A DNA stretch of 64,000 bases from Ruaniaceae bacterium KH17 (GCA_900199505.1 FZQV01000002.1:1-64000), one strand, 5' to 3'. Counted from the stretch's first letter, positions 42,907-52,074 are shown. Notes: generated by a model from the sequence alone, not told the origin. Made by a program: numbers and translations.

Positions 42907-44439
42907 TCAGTTACCCGGGCCGGCGAGCCCCGGATCGTTCTGTGAGTAGCCGGTGGCGCCGAAGCGCGTGGTGTGGACGTCTCCGAGGGTCAGGTGGACG
43001 GCCTGCTGGTTCGAGTAGAAGTCAAGACTCCGGTAGCCACCTTCGTGACCGAGCCCCGATGCCTTCACACCGCCGAACGGCGTGCGCAGATCGCGCACAT
43101 TGTGGGAGTTCACCCACACCATTCCGGCCTCGATGGCGTGCGAGACGTGGTGTGCACGCTCGAAGTTCGTGGTCCAGACGTAGGAGGCGAGGCCATACTT
43201 GACGTCATTCGCCAACTCGATGGCCTCCTCCTCCGTGTCGAACGGAGTGATGGCGACGACGGGTCCGAAGATCTCCTCTTGGAAGATCCGCGCCGTACGG
43301 GGAACATCCGCGAACACGGTGGCCTCGAGATAGTTGCCCTCTGGCAGGCCCTCGGGCCGCCCGCCGCCCGCAACGAGCCGTCCTTCGGACTTGCCGATCT
43401 CCACGTACTCCATGACCCGCTCGTAGTGGCTCGGGTGTACCAGCGCAGCGAGTTCTGTCTCCGGGTCCGAGGGTGGTCCCACTTTGACCTTCTTTGCGCG
43501 CTCGGCGTAGGCCTCCACGAACGTGTCGTAGATCGACCTCTCCACCAGGATGCGCGATGAAGCGGTGCAACGTTCGCCATTCAGTGAGAAGACACCAAAC
43601 AGGGTCGAATCGAGCGCCGCCTCGAAATCGGCATCCGCGAAGACGATTGCGGGGGACTTCCCGCCGAGCTCCATAGACATGGACTTCATCGTGGGGGCGC
43701 AGTTCGCGAAGATGAGCTGACCGGTCGTGGTCTCGCCCGTGAAGGAGATGAGGTTCACGTCCGGGTGCTTTACGAGCGCGTCGCCAGCCGATTCGCCATA
43801 CCCGTGCACGATGTTGAACACGCCCTTGGGTAGCCCGGCCTTCTCAAAGACCTGCACCCACAGTTCGGCGGAAAGCGGAGTGAACTCTGCCGGCTTCAGC
43901 ACCACGGTGCAGCCGGACGCGAGCGCGGGTGCCAGCTTCCACGACTCCTGCATGAAGGGGGTGTTCCACGGTGTGATCAGGCCCGCCACGCCCTTGGGCT
44001 TGCGGTTCACGTAGTTGATTTGGCGGCCGGGCATCTTGTAGGCGTCATCTACCTGAGCCACGATCAGATCGGCGAAGAAACGGAAGTTTTCCGCCGCCCG
44101 CAACGCCTGGCCCTTGGCTTGACGGATCGGGAGTCCCGAATCAAAGGACTCGCGCGCGGCAAGTTCCTCGTTGATCGCGGTGACCTCGTCGGCCACCTTG
44201 TAGAGGATGCGAGCCCGCTCGCGGGGCATCATGTGCGGCCATGGGCCGGAGTCGAAAGCCTCGCGTGCGGCTGCGACGGCGGCATCGATGTCGGACCGAT
44301 CACCCGAGGCGCATTGGATATACACCTCGTTCGTGGTGGGCTCGATGACGTCGAAGACCTCGCCATTGACGGAATCGACGAGCGAACCTCCGATGTAGTG
44401 ACGAAGCTGGTCCGGAAGACCGGCGGGGATAGTTGCCAC
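42907..44439 (-). CDS. hpaE: 5-carboxymethyl-2-hydroxymuconate-semialdehyde dehydrogenase
   Basis: The 510-residue aldehyde dehydrogenase has E257 (MELGGKSP) and catalytic C291 (NGERCTASSR). The HpaE-type RYVNRKP-like INYVNRKPKGVAG region and WVNSHNVRDLRTPFGGVKASG end are present. It oxidises the ring-cleavage product of HpaD to the carboxymethyl-hydroxymuconate. GAGGAG precedes the GTG at 44439; the open frame runs further upstream into the DapA-like gene and was rejected. It lies 11 bases after that gene. Confidence 0.92.
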   Translation of the reverse strand: MATIPAGLPDQLRHYIGGSLVDSVNGEVFDVIEPTTNEVYIQCASGDRSDIDAAVAAAREAFDSGPWPHMMPRERARILYKVADEVTAINEELAARESFDSGLPIRQAKGQALRAAENFRFFADLIVAQVDDAYKMPGRQINYVNRKPKGVAGLITPWNTPFMQESWKLAPALASGCTVVLKPAEFTPLSAELWVQVFEKAGLPKGVFNIVHGYGESAGDALVKHPDVNLISFTGETTTGQLIFANCAPTMKSMSMELGGKSPAIVFADADFEAALDSTLFGVFSLNGERCTASSRILVERSIYDTFVEAYAERAKKVKVGPPSDPETELAALVHPSHYERVMEYVEIGKSEGRLVAGGGRPEGLPEGNYLEATVFADVPRTARIFQEEIFGPVVAITPFDTEEEAIELANDVKYGLASYVWTTNFERAHHVSHAIEAGMVWVNSHNVRDLRTPFGGVKASGLGHEGGYRSLDFYSNQQAVHLTLGDVHTTRFGATGYSQNDPGLAGPGN

Positions 44440-44450
44440 GGTGTTACTCC

Positions 44451-45371
44451 TCAGATGTTGACGTCGGTCAGGTATGCGCTGGCGGATTCGGCGAGGGCGA
44501 GCACCTTCTCCTGGCCCGCCTCGGTGAGTTCGATGAGCGGTGAGCGCACGTGGGCGGAGGAGATCAGGCCGCGCTGGGCCATCAGCCACTTCGCCGGGGC
44601 GGGGTTGGTCTCCACAAAGAGCAGGTCCACGAGTGGGTGCACGCCATAGTGGAGGTCGCGGGCGCGGTCCCAATCGTTGGCAACGCCGGCGTTGTAGGTC
44701 TCGGCAACGGCCTTCGGTGCGATGTTCGAGAGTGCCGAGATGAAGCCGACGCCTCCGAGCGAGAGCAGAGGCAGGCAGAGCAGCTCGATCCCGGACCACA
44801 TGAGTACGTCGCTGCCGCAGGCATACATGGTCCGCGAGAAGTGTTCGAAGTCCTTGGTGGTCTCCTTAATGCCCACGATGTTGTCGAAGTCCCGGTAGAG
44901 CCGGGCGAATGTCTCCGGGGCCATCTCGACGGCGGTCCGGGATGGCACGTTGTAGGCGATCAGCGGGAGATCGGGGAACTCGCGCGCCACGGTGGCGTAC
45001 CACTGGTACAGCGCCTCCTGCGTGGGCCGGGCGTAGTAGGGAGTGATGATCAGGGCGGCATCAACTCCGACCTCCTGCGCGGCGGCCGTGAGCTCGAGCG
45101 TCTCATTCAGCTTGGCGCTACCGGTTCCGGGAACGAAGGAGAGTCCGGTGCCCTGGATCTCCTCCGAGATGGTGCGGATTGCCTCGGCCCGCTCCGCGAT
45201 GGTCTGGCTCGAGGGCTCGCCAGTGGAGCCACCGATTGAGATGCCGGTGGAGCCATTCGCGTGCTGCCAGCGCACCATGCGCCGGAGTGACTCGTGGTCC
45301 ACATCGCCGGAGTCGGTGAAGGGGGTGAAGAGCGGTGCGATCGTCCCGCTGAGCTTCTCTCGTAGCGACAT
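44451..45371 (-). CDS. DapA-family lyase, candidate pyruvate aldolase of the aromatic pathway
   Basis: The 306-residue barrel has Schiff-base K169 (GIKETTKDF), Y140 (AYNVPSRTA) and the GSTGEP pyruvate-carboxylate loop (48-53). True lysine-biosynthetic DapA enzymes have the same folds, but the position inside the hpa operon argues for a catabolic role. The likely reaction is cleavage of 2,4-dihydroxyhept-2-ene-1,7-dioate to pyruvate and succinate semialdehyde, which HpaI performs elsewhere. This assignment is inference. It starts three bases after the FAH-RraA fusion gene. Confidence 0.8.
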   Translation of the reverse strand: MSLREKLSGTIAPLFTPFTDSGDVDHESLRRMVRWQHANGSTGISIGGSTGEPSSQTIAERAEAIRTISEEIQGTGLSFVPGTGSAKLNETLELTAAAQEVGVDAALIITPYYARPTQEALYQWYATVAREFPDLPLIAYNVPSRTAVEMAPETFARLYRDFDNIVGIKETTKDFEHFSRTMYACGSDVLMWSGIELLCLPLLSLGGVGFISALSNIAPKAVAETYNAGVANDWDRARDLHYGVHPLVDLLFVETNPAPAKWLMAQRGLISSAHVRSPLIELTEAGQEKVLALAESASAYLTDVNI

Positions 45372-45374
45372 TTC

Positions 45375-46814
45375 TTACCTTTCGTTCGCGCGCGACTGCT
45401 CGAAGCGCTCGCGCCATGTTCCTGATAGGGGGTAGAGCCCATCCACGCTGTGGCCCTCGCGGACCATCCGCACGATGTACTCCTCTTCTGCTTCTTGCTG
45501 TTCGGCCGCCTCAAGGACCTCTTCCACGAGATGCGGAGGGATGACGATCGGGCCGTCGTCGTCGGCAACAATCACGTCACCGACCTGCACGAGCGCGCCA
45601 CCGCACGCGATGTCCACGTCCGTCTCCCACGGGACATGGCGGCGGCCGAGCACTGCCGGGTGGTGGCCGGCGGCGTAGACGGGCAGGCCGAGTTCCTGGA
45701 GGAGGGCGTAGTCCCGCGCGCAACCGTCCGTGATGATGCCGACGGCGCCACGGACCTTCGCGCGAAGCGCCAAGATGTCGCCGATCGTGCCGGCATCGGC
45801 CACGCCGCGAGCGTCCATCACGAGGACTTCGCCCTCGCCCACCGAGTCGATGGCGCGCTTCTGCGCGTTGAAGCCGTTGCCGCGCTCGGCAAACAGGTCC
45901 TTGCGGTAGGGGAGATAGCGGAGTGTGCGCGCGCGGCCAACGAGCTTCTGGCCGGGGCTCAGCGGGTGAACGCCGTCGATCGAGACCTCGTTGTAGCCGC
46001 GCTTGCGGAGCTGGGCCGAGAGTGTCGCCACACCCACATTGGCGAGGCGTTCGCGCAACTCGGCTGTGAGCTCCCACTTCTCGGGTTCGGTTCCCCATGC
46101 GTCTGCACGCTGCGCGTCATCGACCTTCGGCGGGTTGCCCCAGGGGGCGAGTGCCGGGCCGTCGACGATCTCGGTGCGCAGCATTCCGGTGGTGATGGCC
46201 GGATTCGCGGTGGAGTAGACCTCGACCTCCACGATTTGGCCGGGCTCGGCGACCGATGCGCCGGCCGGCGTACCTGTGAGGATCACGTCGCCGACCTCGA
46301 GAGTCATGAAGCGTGAGAGATCGGCGATCATGGTGCCGAATGTGAAGAGCATGCCCGTGGCCGAATCGTCCTGCACGAGCTCGCCATCGAGGTAGGTGCG
46401 GACGCCGATCTCGTCCTCGGCGATCTCGGAGGCGGGGATCAGCGCGGGTCCCACAGGGGTGAAGCCGTCCCCGCCCTTGGAACGCACATTCGAACCCTTG
46501 TCGGCGTAGCGCAGATCGTGTAGCGCCAGATCGTTCGAGGCAGTCACCCAGCCCACGTGCGCCCAGCCGTCCTCGGGGGAGACGTTGCGTGCGGCCGTGC
46601 CGATGACCAGCGCGATCTCGCCTTCGAAGCCGAGCAACTCGGTGCCTTCGGCACGCGCGATCTCGCCCGAGCCGATCAGGGATGATGCGGGCTTCATGAA
46701 GTACGAGGGGTGTGCGGGAGTACGCCCTCGCTGCGCAGCACGAGATGCGTAGCTCAGGTGCACCGCGATGATCTTGCCGGGCCGGTGCCCCAGTGTCTCT
46801 GTAATGACGTCCAT
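45375..46814 (-). CDS. Fused FAH-family isomerase/decarboxylase and RraA-like aldolase
   Basis: Residues 1-235 are a fumarylacetoacetate-hydrolase-family domain with metal-ligand region FEGEIALVIG (63-72), ASNDLALHDLRYADKG (92-107) and TGTPAG (180-185), like HpaG. Residues 245-479 are an RraA/HMG-aldolase-like domain with GTIGDIL (342-348) and TDGCARD (362-368), where R367 and D368 are the substrate- and metal-binding residues of these aldolases. HpaG-type domains isomerise or decarboxylate 5-carboxymethyl-2-hydroxymuconate derivatives; RraA-type domains cleave 4-hydroxy-2-oxoacids or decarboxylate oxaloacetate. It is the first gene of the hpa operon and there is no frameshift. Confidence 0.88.
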   Translation of the reverse strand: MDVITETLGHRPGKIIAVHLSYASRAAQRGRTPAHPSYFMKPASSLIGSGEIARAEGTELLGFEGEIALVIGTAARNVSPEDGWAHVGWVTASNDLALHDLRYADKGSNVRSKGGDGFTPVGPALIPASEIAEDEIGVRTYLDGELVQDDSATGMLFTFGTMIADLSRFMTLEVGDVILTGTPAGASVAEPGQIVEVEVYSTANPAITTGMLRTEIVDGPALAPWGNPPKVDDAQRADAWGTEPEKWELTAELRERLANVGVATLSAQLRKRGYNEVSIDGVHPLSPGQKLVGRARTLRYLPYRKDLFAERGNGFNAQKRAIDSVGEGEVLVMDARGVADAGTIGDILALRAKVRGAVGIITDGCARDYALLQELGLPVYAAGHHPAVLGRRHVPWETDVDIACGGALVQVGDVIVADDDGPIVIPPHLVEEVLEAAEQQEAEEEYIVRMVREGHSVDGLYPLSGTWRERFEQSRANER

Positions 46815-46839
46815 GTCCCCAATCGCCTCATCTACGAAG

Positions 46840-46944
46840 TGATATACGATTTGATGTAGGAATCTTCACCCCGTTTGCCTGTTCTGTCAAGCCGAAAAGA
46901 ACATCGAATTTCCGCTCGACATCATGCACGACTTGATATACGAT
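46840..46944. promoter_or_regulatory. Divergent control region with two TGATATACGAT repeats
   Basis: The 11-mer TGATATACGAT occurs at 46840-46850 and 46934-46944 in the same orientation, between the fused lyase gene (minus) and the gabD-like gene (plus). A C/T-variant lies before gntR. The repeats are good candidates for FCD-GntR operators controlling both directions. Confidence 0.55.
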
Positions 46945-47028
46945 CGCCGCAACGTACTCAGTGAAGATGCAGGAAGTGTTGAAAATCCACGGTCTTCGCT
47001 GGACCGAATACCCAACGATGGGAGAGAT

Positions 47029-48504
47029 ATGGACGAGTCGGCTCGTCTCGTGGAAGCGGCGCTTGCCTACGTGCCCACGGGTTTGTACATCGACGGAACA
47101 TGGCGCTCGACCGAGAACACCTTCGATGTGATCAACCCTGCGACCGGTGCCGTGATTACCGCTATTTCCGACGCAACTCCGGAAGACGGCATGGCCGCGC
47201 TCGATGCGGCCGCTCGTGCGCAGGAAAGTTGGGCGGCGACCGCGCCCCGCGTTCGCGCAGAACTACTGCGCGCGCTGTTCGAGTGTGTCCACGAGTTGCG
47301 TGATGTGTTCGCCACCCTGATGACTCTGGAGATGGGCAAGCCGCTCACCGAGTCCTATGGCGAGGTCACCTACGGCGCGGAGTTTCTGCGCTGGTTCTCT
47401 GAAGAGGCCGTGCGTATTAACGGACGGTATACACCTTCGCCCGAGGGCAACCTGCGCATTCTGACGGTGAAGCGCCCGGTTGGTCCGGCACTGCTCATTA
47501 CGCCCTGGAACTTCCCGCTCGCGATGGCGACGCGGAAGGCGGCCCCGGCGCTTGCGGCCGGCTGCACCACGATTCTCAAGCCCGCCGGGCTCACGCCGCT
47601 CACTTCCCTGGCCTTCGTGAAGGCGGCCGAAGAGGTTGGGTTCCCACCCGGCGTCATCAACATCGTTGCCACGTCGCGCACCGCCCCGATGACCGGTCCG
47701 ATGATCCAGGATCCTCGGCTCCGCAAGCTCTCCTTCACCGGATCGACACCCACGGGCATGGCGCTCATGAAGGAAGCCGCCGGCAATGTGGTGCGTACGT
47801 CCATGGAACTCGGCGGAAACGCCCCATTCATCGTGTTCGAGGATGCCGATCTCGATGCAGCCGTGACGGCCGCGCGACTCACCAAGCTTCGCAACATGGG
47901 TGAGGCGTGCAACGCCGCCAACCGTTTCTATGTGCATTCCTCTGTGGCACAGAAGTTCGGCGAACGCCTCGCGGCCGAACTCTCAGCGCTCCGGGTGGGT
48001 AACGGACTGGCGGAAGGGATCGACGTCGGCCCGATCGTTTCCGATGTGGAACGCGACCGAATCGATGGCATGGTCCAAGCGGCAATCGAAGACGGGGGCA
48101 CCGTGCTTGTGGGTGGAAACCGCGTGGCGGGCCCGGGCTTCTTCTTCGAGCCGACCGTGATCGCGAACCTGCCGGCAACCTCGACTCTCGTTAACGAGGA
48201 GATATTCGGTCCCGTCGCGCCGATTGTCCCCTTCGAGACTGAGGACGAGGTCCTCGGGTACGCCAACAATTCGGATGTGGGCCTCGCTGCCTACGTCCAC
48301 ACGGGCTCGATCGAGCGGGTGCTTCGCATCGCCGAACGGCTCGAGGTCGGAATGATCGGCATCAATTCCGGCACGATCTCCAACGCGGCGGCGCCATTTG
48401 GCGGCGTCAAGCATTCCGGAACCGGCCGTGAGGGTGGCAGCGAAGGTATCGAGGAGTACCTCGAGACCGTCTACGTCGGCTTCCCTGATCCCTTCACCAA
48501 GTAG
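47029..48504 (+). CDS. Succinate-semialdehyde dehydrogenase of the aromatic cluster
   Basis: The 491-residue aldehyde dehydrogenase has E260 (SMELGGNAPF) and catalytic C294 (MGEACNAANRF), in the GabD group. In this cluster it would oxidise succinate semialdehyde, the C4 product of homoprotocatechuate cleavage, to succinate. The cofactor-site motif reads KPAGLTP where KPAE/KPS is common. The frame is open from 46924, but that part covers the TGATATACGAT repeat and lacks family similarity. GGGAGA lies just ahead of the ATG at 47029. It is followed by the monooxygenase gene after 19 bases. Confidence 0.86.
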   Translation: MDESARLVEAALAYVPTGLYIDGTWRSTENTFDVINPATGAVITAISDATPEDGMAALDAAARAQESWAATAPRVRAELLRALFECVHELRDVFATLMTLEMGKPLTESYGEVTYGAEFLRWFSEEAVRINGRYTPSPEGNLRILTVKRPVGPALLITPWNFPLAMATRKAAPALAAGCTTILKPAGLTPLTSLAFVKAAEEVGFPPGVINIVATSRTAPMTGPMIQDPRLRKLSFTGSTPTGMALMKEAAGNVVRTSMELGGNAPFIVFEDADLDAAVTAARLTKLRNMGEACNAANRFYVHSSVAQKFGERLAAELSALRVGNGLAEGIDVGPIVSDVERDRIDGMVQAAIEDGGTVLVGGNRVAGPGFFFEPTVIANLPATSTLVNEEIFGPVAPIVPFETEDEVLGYANNSDVGLAAYVHTGSIERVLRIAERLEVGMIGINSGTISNAAAPFGGVKHSGTGREGGSEGIEEYLETVYVGFPDPFTK

Positions 48505-48523
48505 CAACAACCCAGGAGTCACA

Positions 48524-50410
48524 ATGCAGTTTCACCACCATGGGTACGTCTCGACGGACCCCCGCGTATTTCCCGCCGCCGGCGTGGGCCTGGATCGCCC
48601 CGACGATCTGCCGGACGAGGTCGATGTCCTGATCGTCGGATCCGGTCCGGCCGGAATGATGACGGCAGCCCAGCTCTCGATGTTCCCGAACATCGTGACC
48701 CGAGTGATCGAGCGGCGCGATGGCCGCCTGGTGATCGGCCAGGCCGACGGCGTCCAGTCGCGTGCCGTGGAGACGTTCCAGGCTTTCGGCTTCGCCGACA
48801 GGATCACCTCCGAGGCGTACCGGATCACCCAGACGTGTTTCTGGAAGCCGGATCCGGAGAATCCGCAGAACATCGTTCGGACTGCCGTCACCGAGGACGA
48901 TCCGACCGGGATGAGCGAGTTCCCGCACCTGATTGTGAACCAGGCGCGCGTGCTCGATTACTTCGCGGAGTTCATGGGGAACGCTCCGGGCCGTCAGAAG
49001 GTCGATTACGGTATCGACTTCGTGCGCCTCGAGGTGACCGATGACCCCGATTACCCCGTCCATGTGCGCGTCGTCTACACGGCGGGGGAGCGCAGTGGTG
49101 AGGAGCGAACGATCCGGGCGAAGTTCGTCGTCGGCTCCGATGGCGCGCGCAGCCGTGTGCGTGATGACATCGGCGCCGTACACCTCGGCGCGGTTTCATA
49201 CCACGCGTGGGGCGTGATGGACGTGGTGGCGAACTCGGATTTCCCAGACATTCGGAGCAAGTGCGCGATCCAGTCGGAAGCGGGAAGCATCCTGCACATT
49301 CCGCGGGAGGGAGGCTACCTGTTCCGGATGTATGTGGATCTTGGTGAGGTGGCGGAGGATGACGATCACAAGGTGCGTGACACCCCGATTGAGACGATCA
49401 TCGCCAAGGCGAATGAGATCATCCGACCGTACTCGGTGGATGTGAAGCACGTTGCCTGGTACTCCGTGTACGAAGTGGGGCACCGTGTGACGGACCGATT
49501 CGACGATGTTCCCGAGGCCGAGCGCGGCGAGCGCCAGCCGCGCGTGTTCATCACCGGCGATGCGTGCCACACGCACTCGGCGAAGGCCGGTCAGGGTATG
49601 AACGTCTCGATGCAGGATGGCTTTAACCTCGCGTGGAAGCTCGGGTATGTGCTCGAGGGGCGCAGCCCTCACGAGCTGCTGAACACCTACACGGCCGAGC
49701 GGCAAGTCATCGCGCAGAACCTGATCGATTTTGACCGGGAGTGGTCCGGCATGATGGCGAAGAAGCCCGAGGACTTCGACAATCCTGCAGAGCTCGAAGA
49801 GTTCTACGTGCGCACGTGGGAGTTCCCCTCGGGCTTCATGACGCAGTACCCGCAGGCGATGCTGATCGGGGACATGGCGCACCAGGAGCTCGCGGCGGGA
49901 TTCCCCGTGGGCAAGCGCTTCAAGTCCGCCCCGACGTGGCGGGTCTGCGATGGGAATCCGGTGCACCTTGGGCATTCGCACTTCGCGGATGGTCGCTGGC
50001 GGATCTACGCCTTCGCCGACGGCGCCCCGGCGGGTGCGGAGAGTGAGCTCACCAAGTGGGCGGATTGGCTGGCAACATCGCCCGATTCGCCGGTGGTCTT
50101 CGCGACCTCTGAAGGGGCGGACGCCGACGCGATGTTCGACGTGAAGGTGATCTACCAGCAGCAACACCTCGACGTGAACCCGGTTGCCGCGCCCGCGATC
50201 TTCCGGCCGTTGACGGGCCCATTCCAGTTGCAGAACCTCGAGAAGGTCTTTGCTTCCGGTCCCGACGGTGACATCTTCGAGGAGCGCGAGATCTCCCGTG
50301 ACGGTGCGATCGTGGTGGTCCGGCCCGATATGTATGTGGCGCAGGTGCTCCCGCTCTCGGCGAGGCAGGAGCTAAGCGACTTCTTCAAGGGGTTCCTGCT
50401 CGAGCAGTAG
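48524..50410 (+). CDS. FAD-dependent phenol-hydroxylase-type monooxygenase
   Basis: The 628-residue flavoprotein has the GxGxxG motif VGSGPAGMM (38-46), the DG motif GSDGARS (204-210) and the FAD/ribityl motif GDACHTHSAKAGQGMN (345-360). A C-terminal thioredoxin-like domain is typical of phenol 2-monooxygenase and 3-hydroxybenzoate 4-monooxygenase. AGGAG precedes the ATG at 48524. By analogy with 3-hydroxybenzoate 4-hydroxylation, it could convert 3-hydroxyphenylacetate to 3,4-dihydroxyphenylacetate and so supply HpaD. The substrate is inferred from context only. Confidence 0.87.
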   Translation: MQFHHHGYVSTDPRVFPAAGVGLDRPDDLPDEVDVLIVGSGPAGMMTAAQLSMFPNIVTRVIERRDGRLVIGQADGVQSRAVETFQAFGFADRITSEAYRITQTCFWKPDPENPQNIVRTAVTEDDPTGMSEFPHLIVNQARVLDYFAEFMGNAPGRQKVDYGIDFVRLEVTDDPDYPVHVRVVYTAGERSGEERTIRAKFVVGSDGARSRVRDDIGAVHLGAVSYHAWGVMDVVANSDFPDIRSKCAIQSEAGSILHIPREGGYLFRMYVDLGEVAEDDDHKVRDTPIETIIAKANEIIRPYSVDVKHVAWYSVYEVGHRVTDRFDDVPEAERGERQPRVFITGDACHTHSAKAGQGMNVSMQDGFNLAWKLGYVLEGRSPHELLNTYTAERQVIAQNLIDFDREWSGMMAKKPEDFDNPAELEEFYVRTWEFPSGFMTQYPQAMLIGDMAHQELAAGFPVGKRFKSAPTWRVCDGNPVHLGHSHFADGRWRIYAFADGAPAGAESELTKWADWLATSPDSPVVFATSEGADADAMFDVKVIYQQQHLDVNPVAAPAIFRPLTGPFQLQNLEKVFASGPDGDIFEEREISRDGAIVVVRPDMYVAQVLPLSARQELSDFFKGFLLEQ

Positions 50411-50412
50411 GT

Positions 50413-50460
50413 CAACGGCAGGGGGCCGGGGTTGCGATGTGCGGCTCCGGCCCCCAGTTG
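50413..50460. terminator. Bidirectional terminator between the monooxygenase and DUF4185 genes
   Basis: GGGGGCCGG (50421-50429) and CCGGCCCCC (50447-50455) form the core. CAAC/GTTG extends it past a small bulge. It lies between two convergent stop codons. Confidence 0.7.
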
Positions 50461-52029
50461 TTACTCCCGCTCTGCGAGGGAGAAGGCGTCCACGAGAACG
50501 GCACCATCGCCGGTTGACTGCGCATAAATCTCGAGCCACTCGCACTCGCCCGAATCGGCGCTGACCAGTAGTCGCTCGTAACTGTCATTACCTGTGGTGC
50601 TCGCTGAGGCCAGAACAGTGCCATCGCAACCGCGCACCCCAAACTCACCCGATCCGCCGTCGGGAACGGAAAGGAACGCAGCCGCTTCGTAACGCGTGCC
50701 GGGATCCACCCAGATTCTCTGTGAGACCTCCGCACCAGCTTCCGCGAGCCGCGCGTTCGTGATTCCCGAGAAATGGTTCGAAGCACCATAAATGGTGTCC
50801 TGCTTGACCGCGCCGGTGATCGTCCACGGGGCTCCGATCTCGTCCCCGAGTTGCCACTCGAAGTTGTGATCGGGCACGAGATTCGGCCGCTGGATAGCGC
50901 CGTCGGCATCGATCGTGACCCGCAGGAGATACACGCTGTAGGTGCGCCACTCGGACATCGCATAGTAAATATCGTTGCCCTCGGCCGAAGCGGGGTGGAT
51001 GAACCCGCCATACAGCGACGGGTGGTCGATCGGATCCGCGATCAGAGTCGCATCGGACCACGGTCCCGTCGGCTCGGGCGCGGTGCGCAGGATGAGCCCG
51101 TCCGCCTCCTGTAGCGTGACCATCACCCAGCGGTCGAGATCGCGGTTGTAGATCACGCTGAGCTCGGATGCGGGGGAGTCGAAGAGCGGAGTGACGGCAA
51201 ACTCGTCCGAACCCCACTCGCTCCCATCCCAGTACTCCCACGCATCGCGCTCGAGGATCCGATCGCTCGCGACCCGCGCAAGGCTCACGGTGCCGGCGCG
51301 TCCGTTCGGGGTTCCGAACATGTACAGCGTGTCCGCGTCCCGTTGCGCGAACGCGACCATTTGGAAGGGGTGGGACCAGTCCTCGGTGTTCTCCCAGGTG
51401 GGGCCGTCCTCGTAGTTCCAGGTCTCGCCGAGATCGTCGGAGTATGCGATGCGCGAGAAGTTCGTGTTCCACCGGCCCGGATCGCCCCATTCGTTCACGG
51501 ACATGAACGCCATGTACTGCCGCCCGCCGACGGCGATCGCCGCCGTTGGAATGGTGGTCATCTCGATCCCTGAGAGCTTCATCGAGGGGATCAGTTCACG
51601 GGCCATCCCGTCCTCCTCCTCGATCGCTGAGTCGAACGTGATGCCGTCGCTCGGATTGAGTTGGGAACTCCGCAAGAGCACGTTCGATCGCCACTCCTGC
51701 CCGCCACCGCCATCGCCGCTCCACGTGCCGAAGGTGTCGCCGAATGCCGTGAGGAGGGTGGCGTCGTCGCCCATCCAGAAAATGCCGAGATCCGTGCCCC
51801 GCACCTTCCACCGCGAGACGGTATCGGTGAGCGCATTGGCTCCCGTGATCTTCGAGATCACGACTGACGGCGTGTGGGCAGTGGGTCCATCAACTGGGGG
51901 CGGGGTGGGTGCTGAGGTACCCGGTGGTGTGCTCTCTTCGTCGCTCTCTGGTGTGGGACGAGTGCACATGGTGAGACCTCCTATCAGCGCGAGCGCGCCA
52001 ATTGCCACTCCGGCTCGTCTGAATCGCAT
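50461..52029 (-). CDS. DUF4185 (GH183-type) surface lipoprotein, putative endo-D-arabinanase-like glycosidase
   Basis: A lipoprotein signal with C22 (GGLTMC) and a Pro/Thr linker lead into a five-bladed-propeller-type domain. It has the DUF4185 marks RGTDLGIFW (77-85) and LLTAFGDTFG (92-101), then FSRIAYSDDLGETW and WVMVTL strands. The last 140 residues form a carbohydrate-binding-like beta-sandwich. DUF4185 founded GH183, whose characterised members are endo-acting on D-arabinan. The protein would act outside the cell and release oligosaccharides for the adjacent ABC importer. The specificity is not proven here. It is divergent from the GH172 gene. Confidence 0.8.
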   Translation of the reverse strand: MRFRRAGVAIGALALIGGLTMCTRPTPESDEESTPPGTSAPTPPPVDGPTAHTPSVVISKITGANALTDTVSRWKVRGTDLGIFWMGDDATLLTAFGDTFGTWSGDGGGGQEWRSNVLLRSSQLNPSDGITFDSAIEEEDGMARELIPSMKLSGIEMTTIPTAAIAVGGRQYMAFMSVNEWGDPGRWNTNFSRIAYSDDLGETWNYEDGPTWENTEDWSHPFQMVAFAQRDADTLYMFGTPNGRAGTVSLARVASDRILERDAWEYWDGSEWGSDEFAVTPLFDSPASELSVIYNRDLDRWVMVTLQEADGLILRTAPEPTGPWSDATLIADPIDHPSLYGGFIHPASAEGNDIYYAMSEWRTYSVYLLRVTIDADGAIQRPNLVPDHNFEWQLGDEIGAPWTITGAVKQDTIYGASNHFSGITNARLAEAGAEVSQRIWVDPGTRYEAAAFLSVPDGGSGEFGVRGCDGTVLASASTTGNDSYERLLVSADSGECEWLEIYAQSTGDGAVLVDAFSLAERE

Positions 52030-52074
52030 GTTCGCCTCGTCTCCGAACGCCGTTGCTAGTGTCGCGAGTTGTGA

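Noticed and set aside
44440-44799. N-terminal extension of hpaE by 120 codons
   Set aside because: It is antisense-frame noise over the DapA-like gene; the GTG at 44439 has GAGGAG at good spacing.
46924-47028. N-terminal extension of the gabD-like gene
   Set aside because: It covers the TGATATACGAT repeat, has no family similarity, and the ATG at 47029 has a GGGAGA just upstream.
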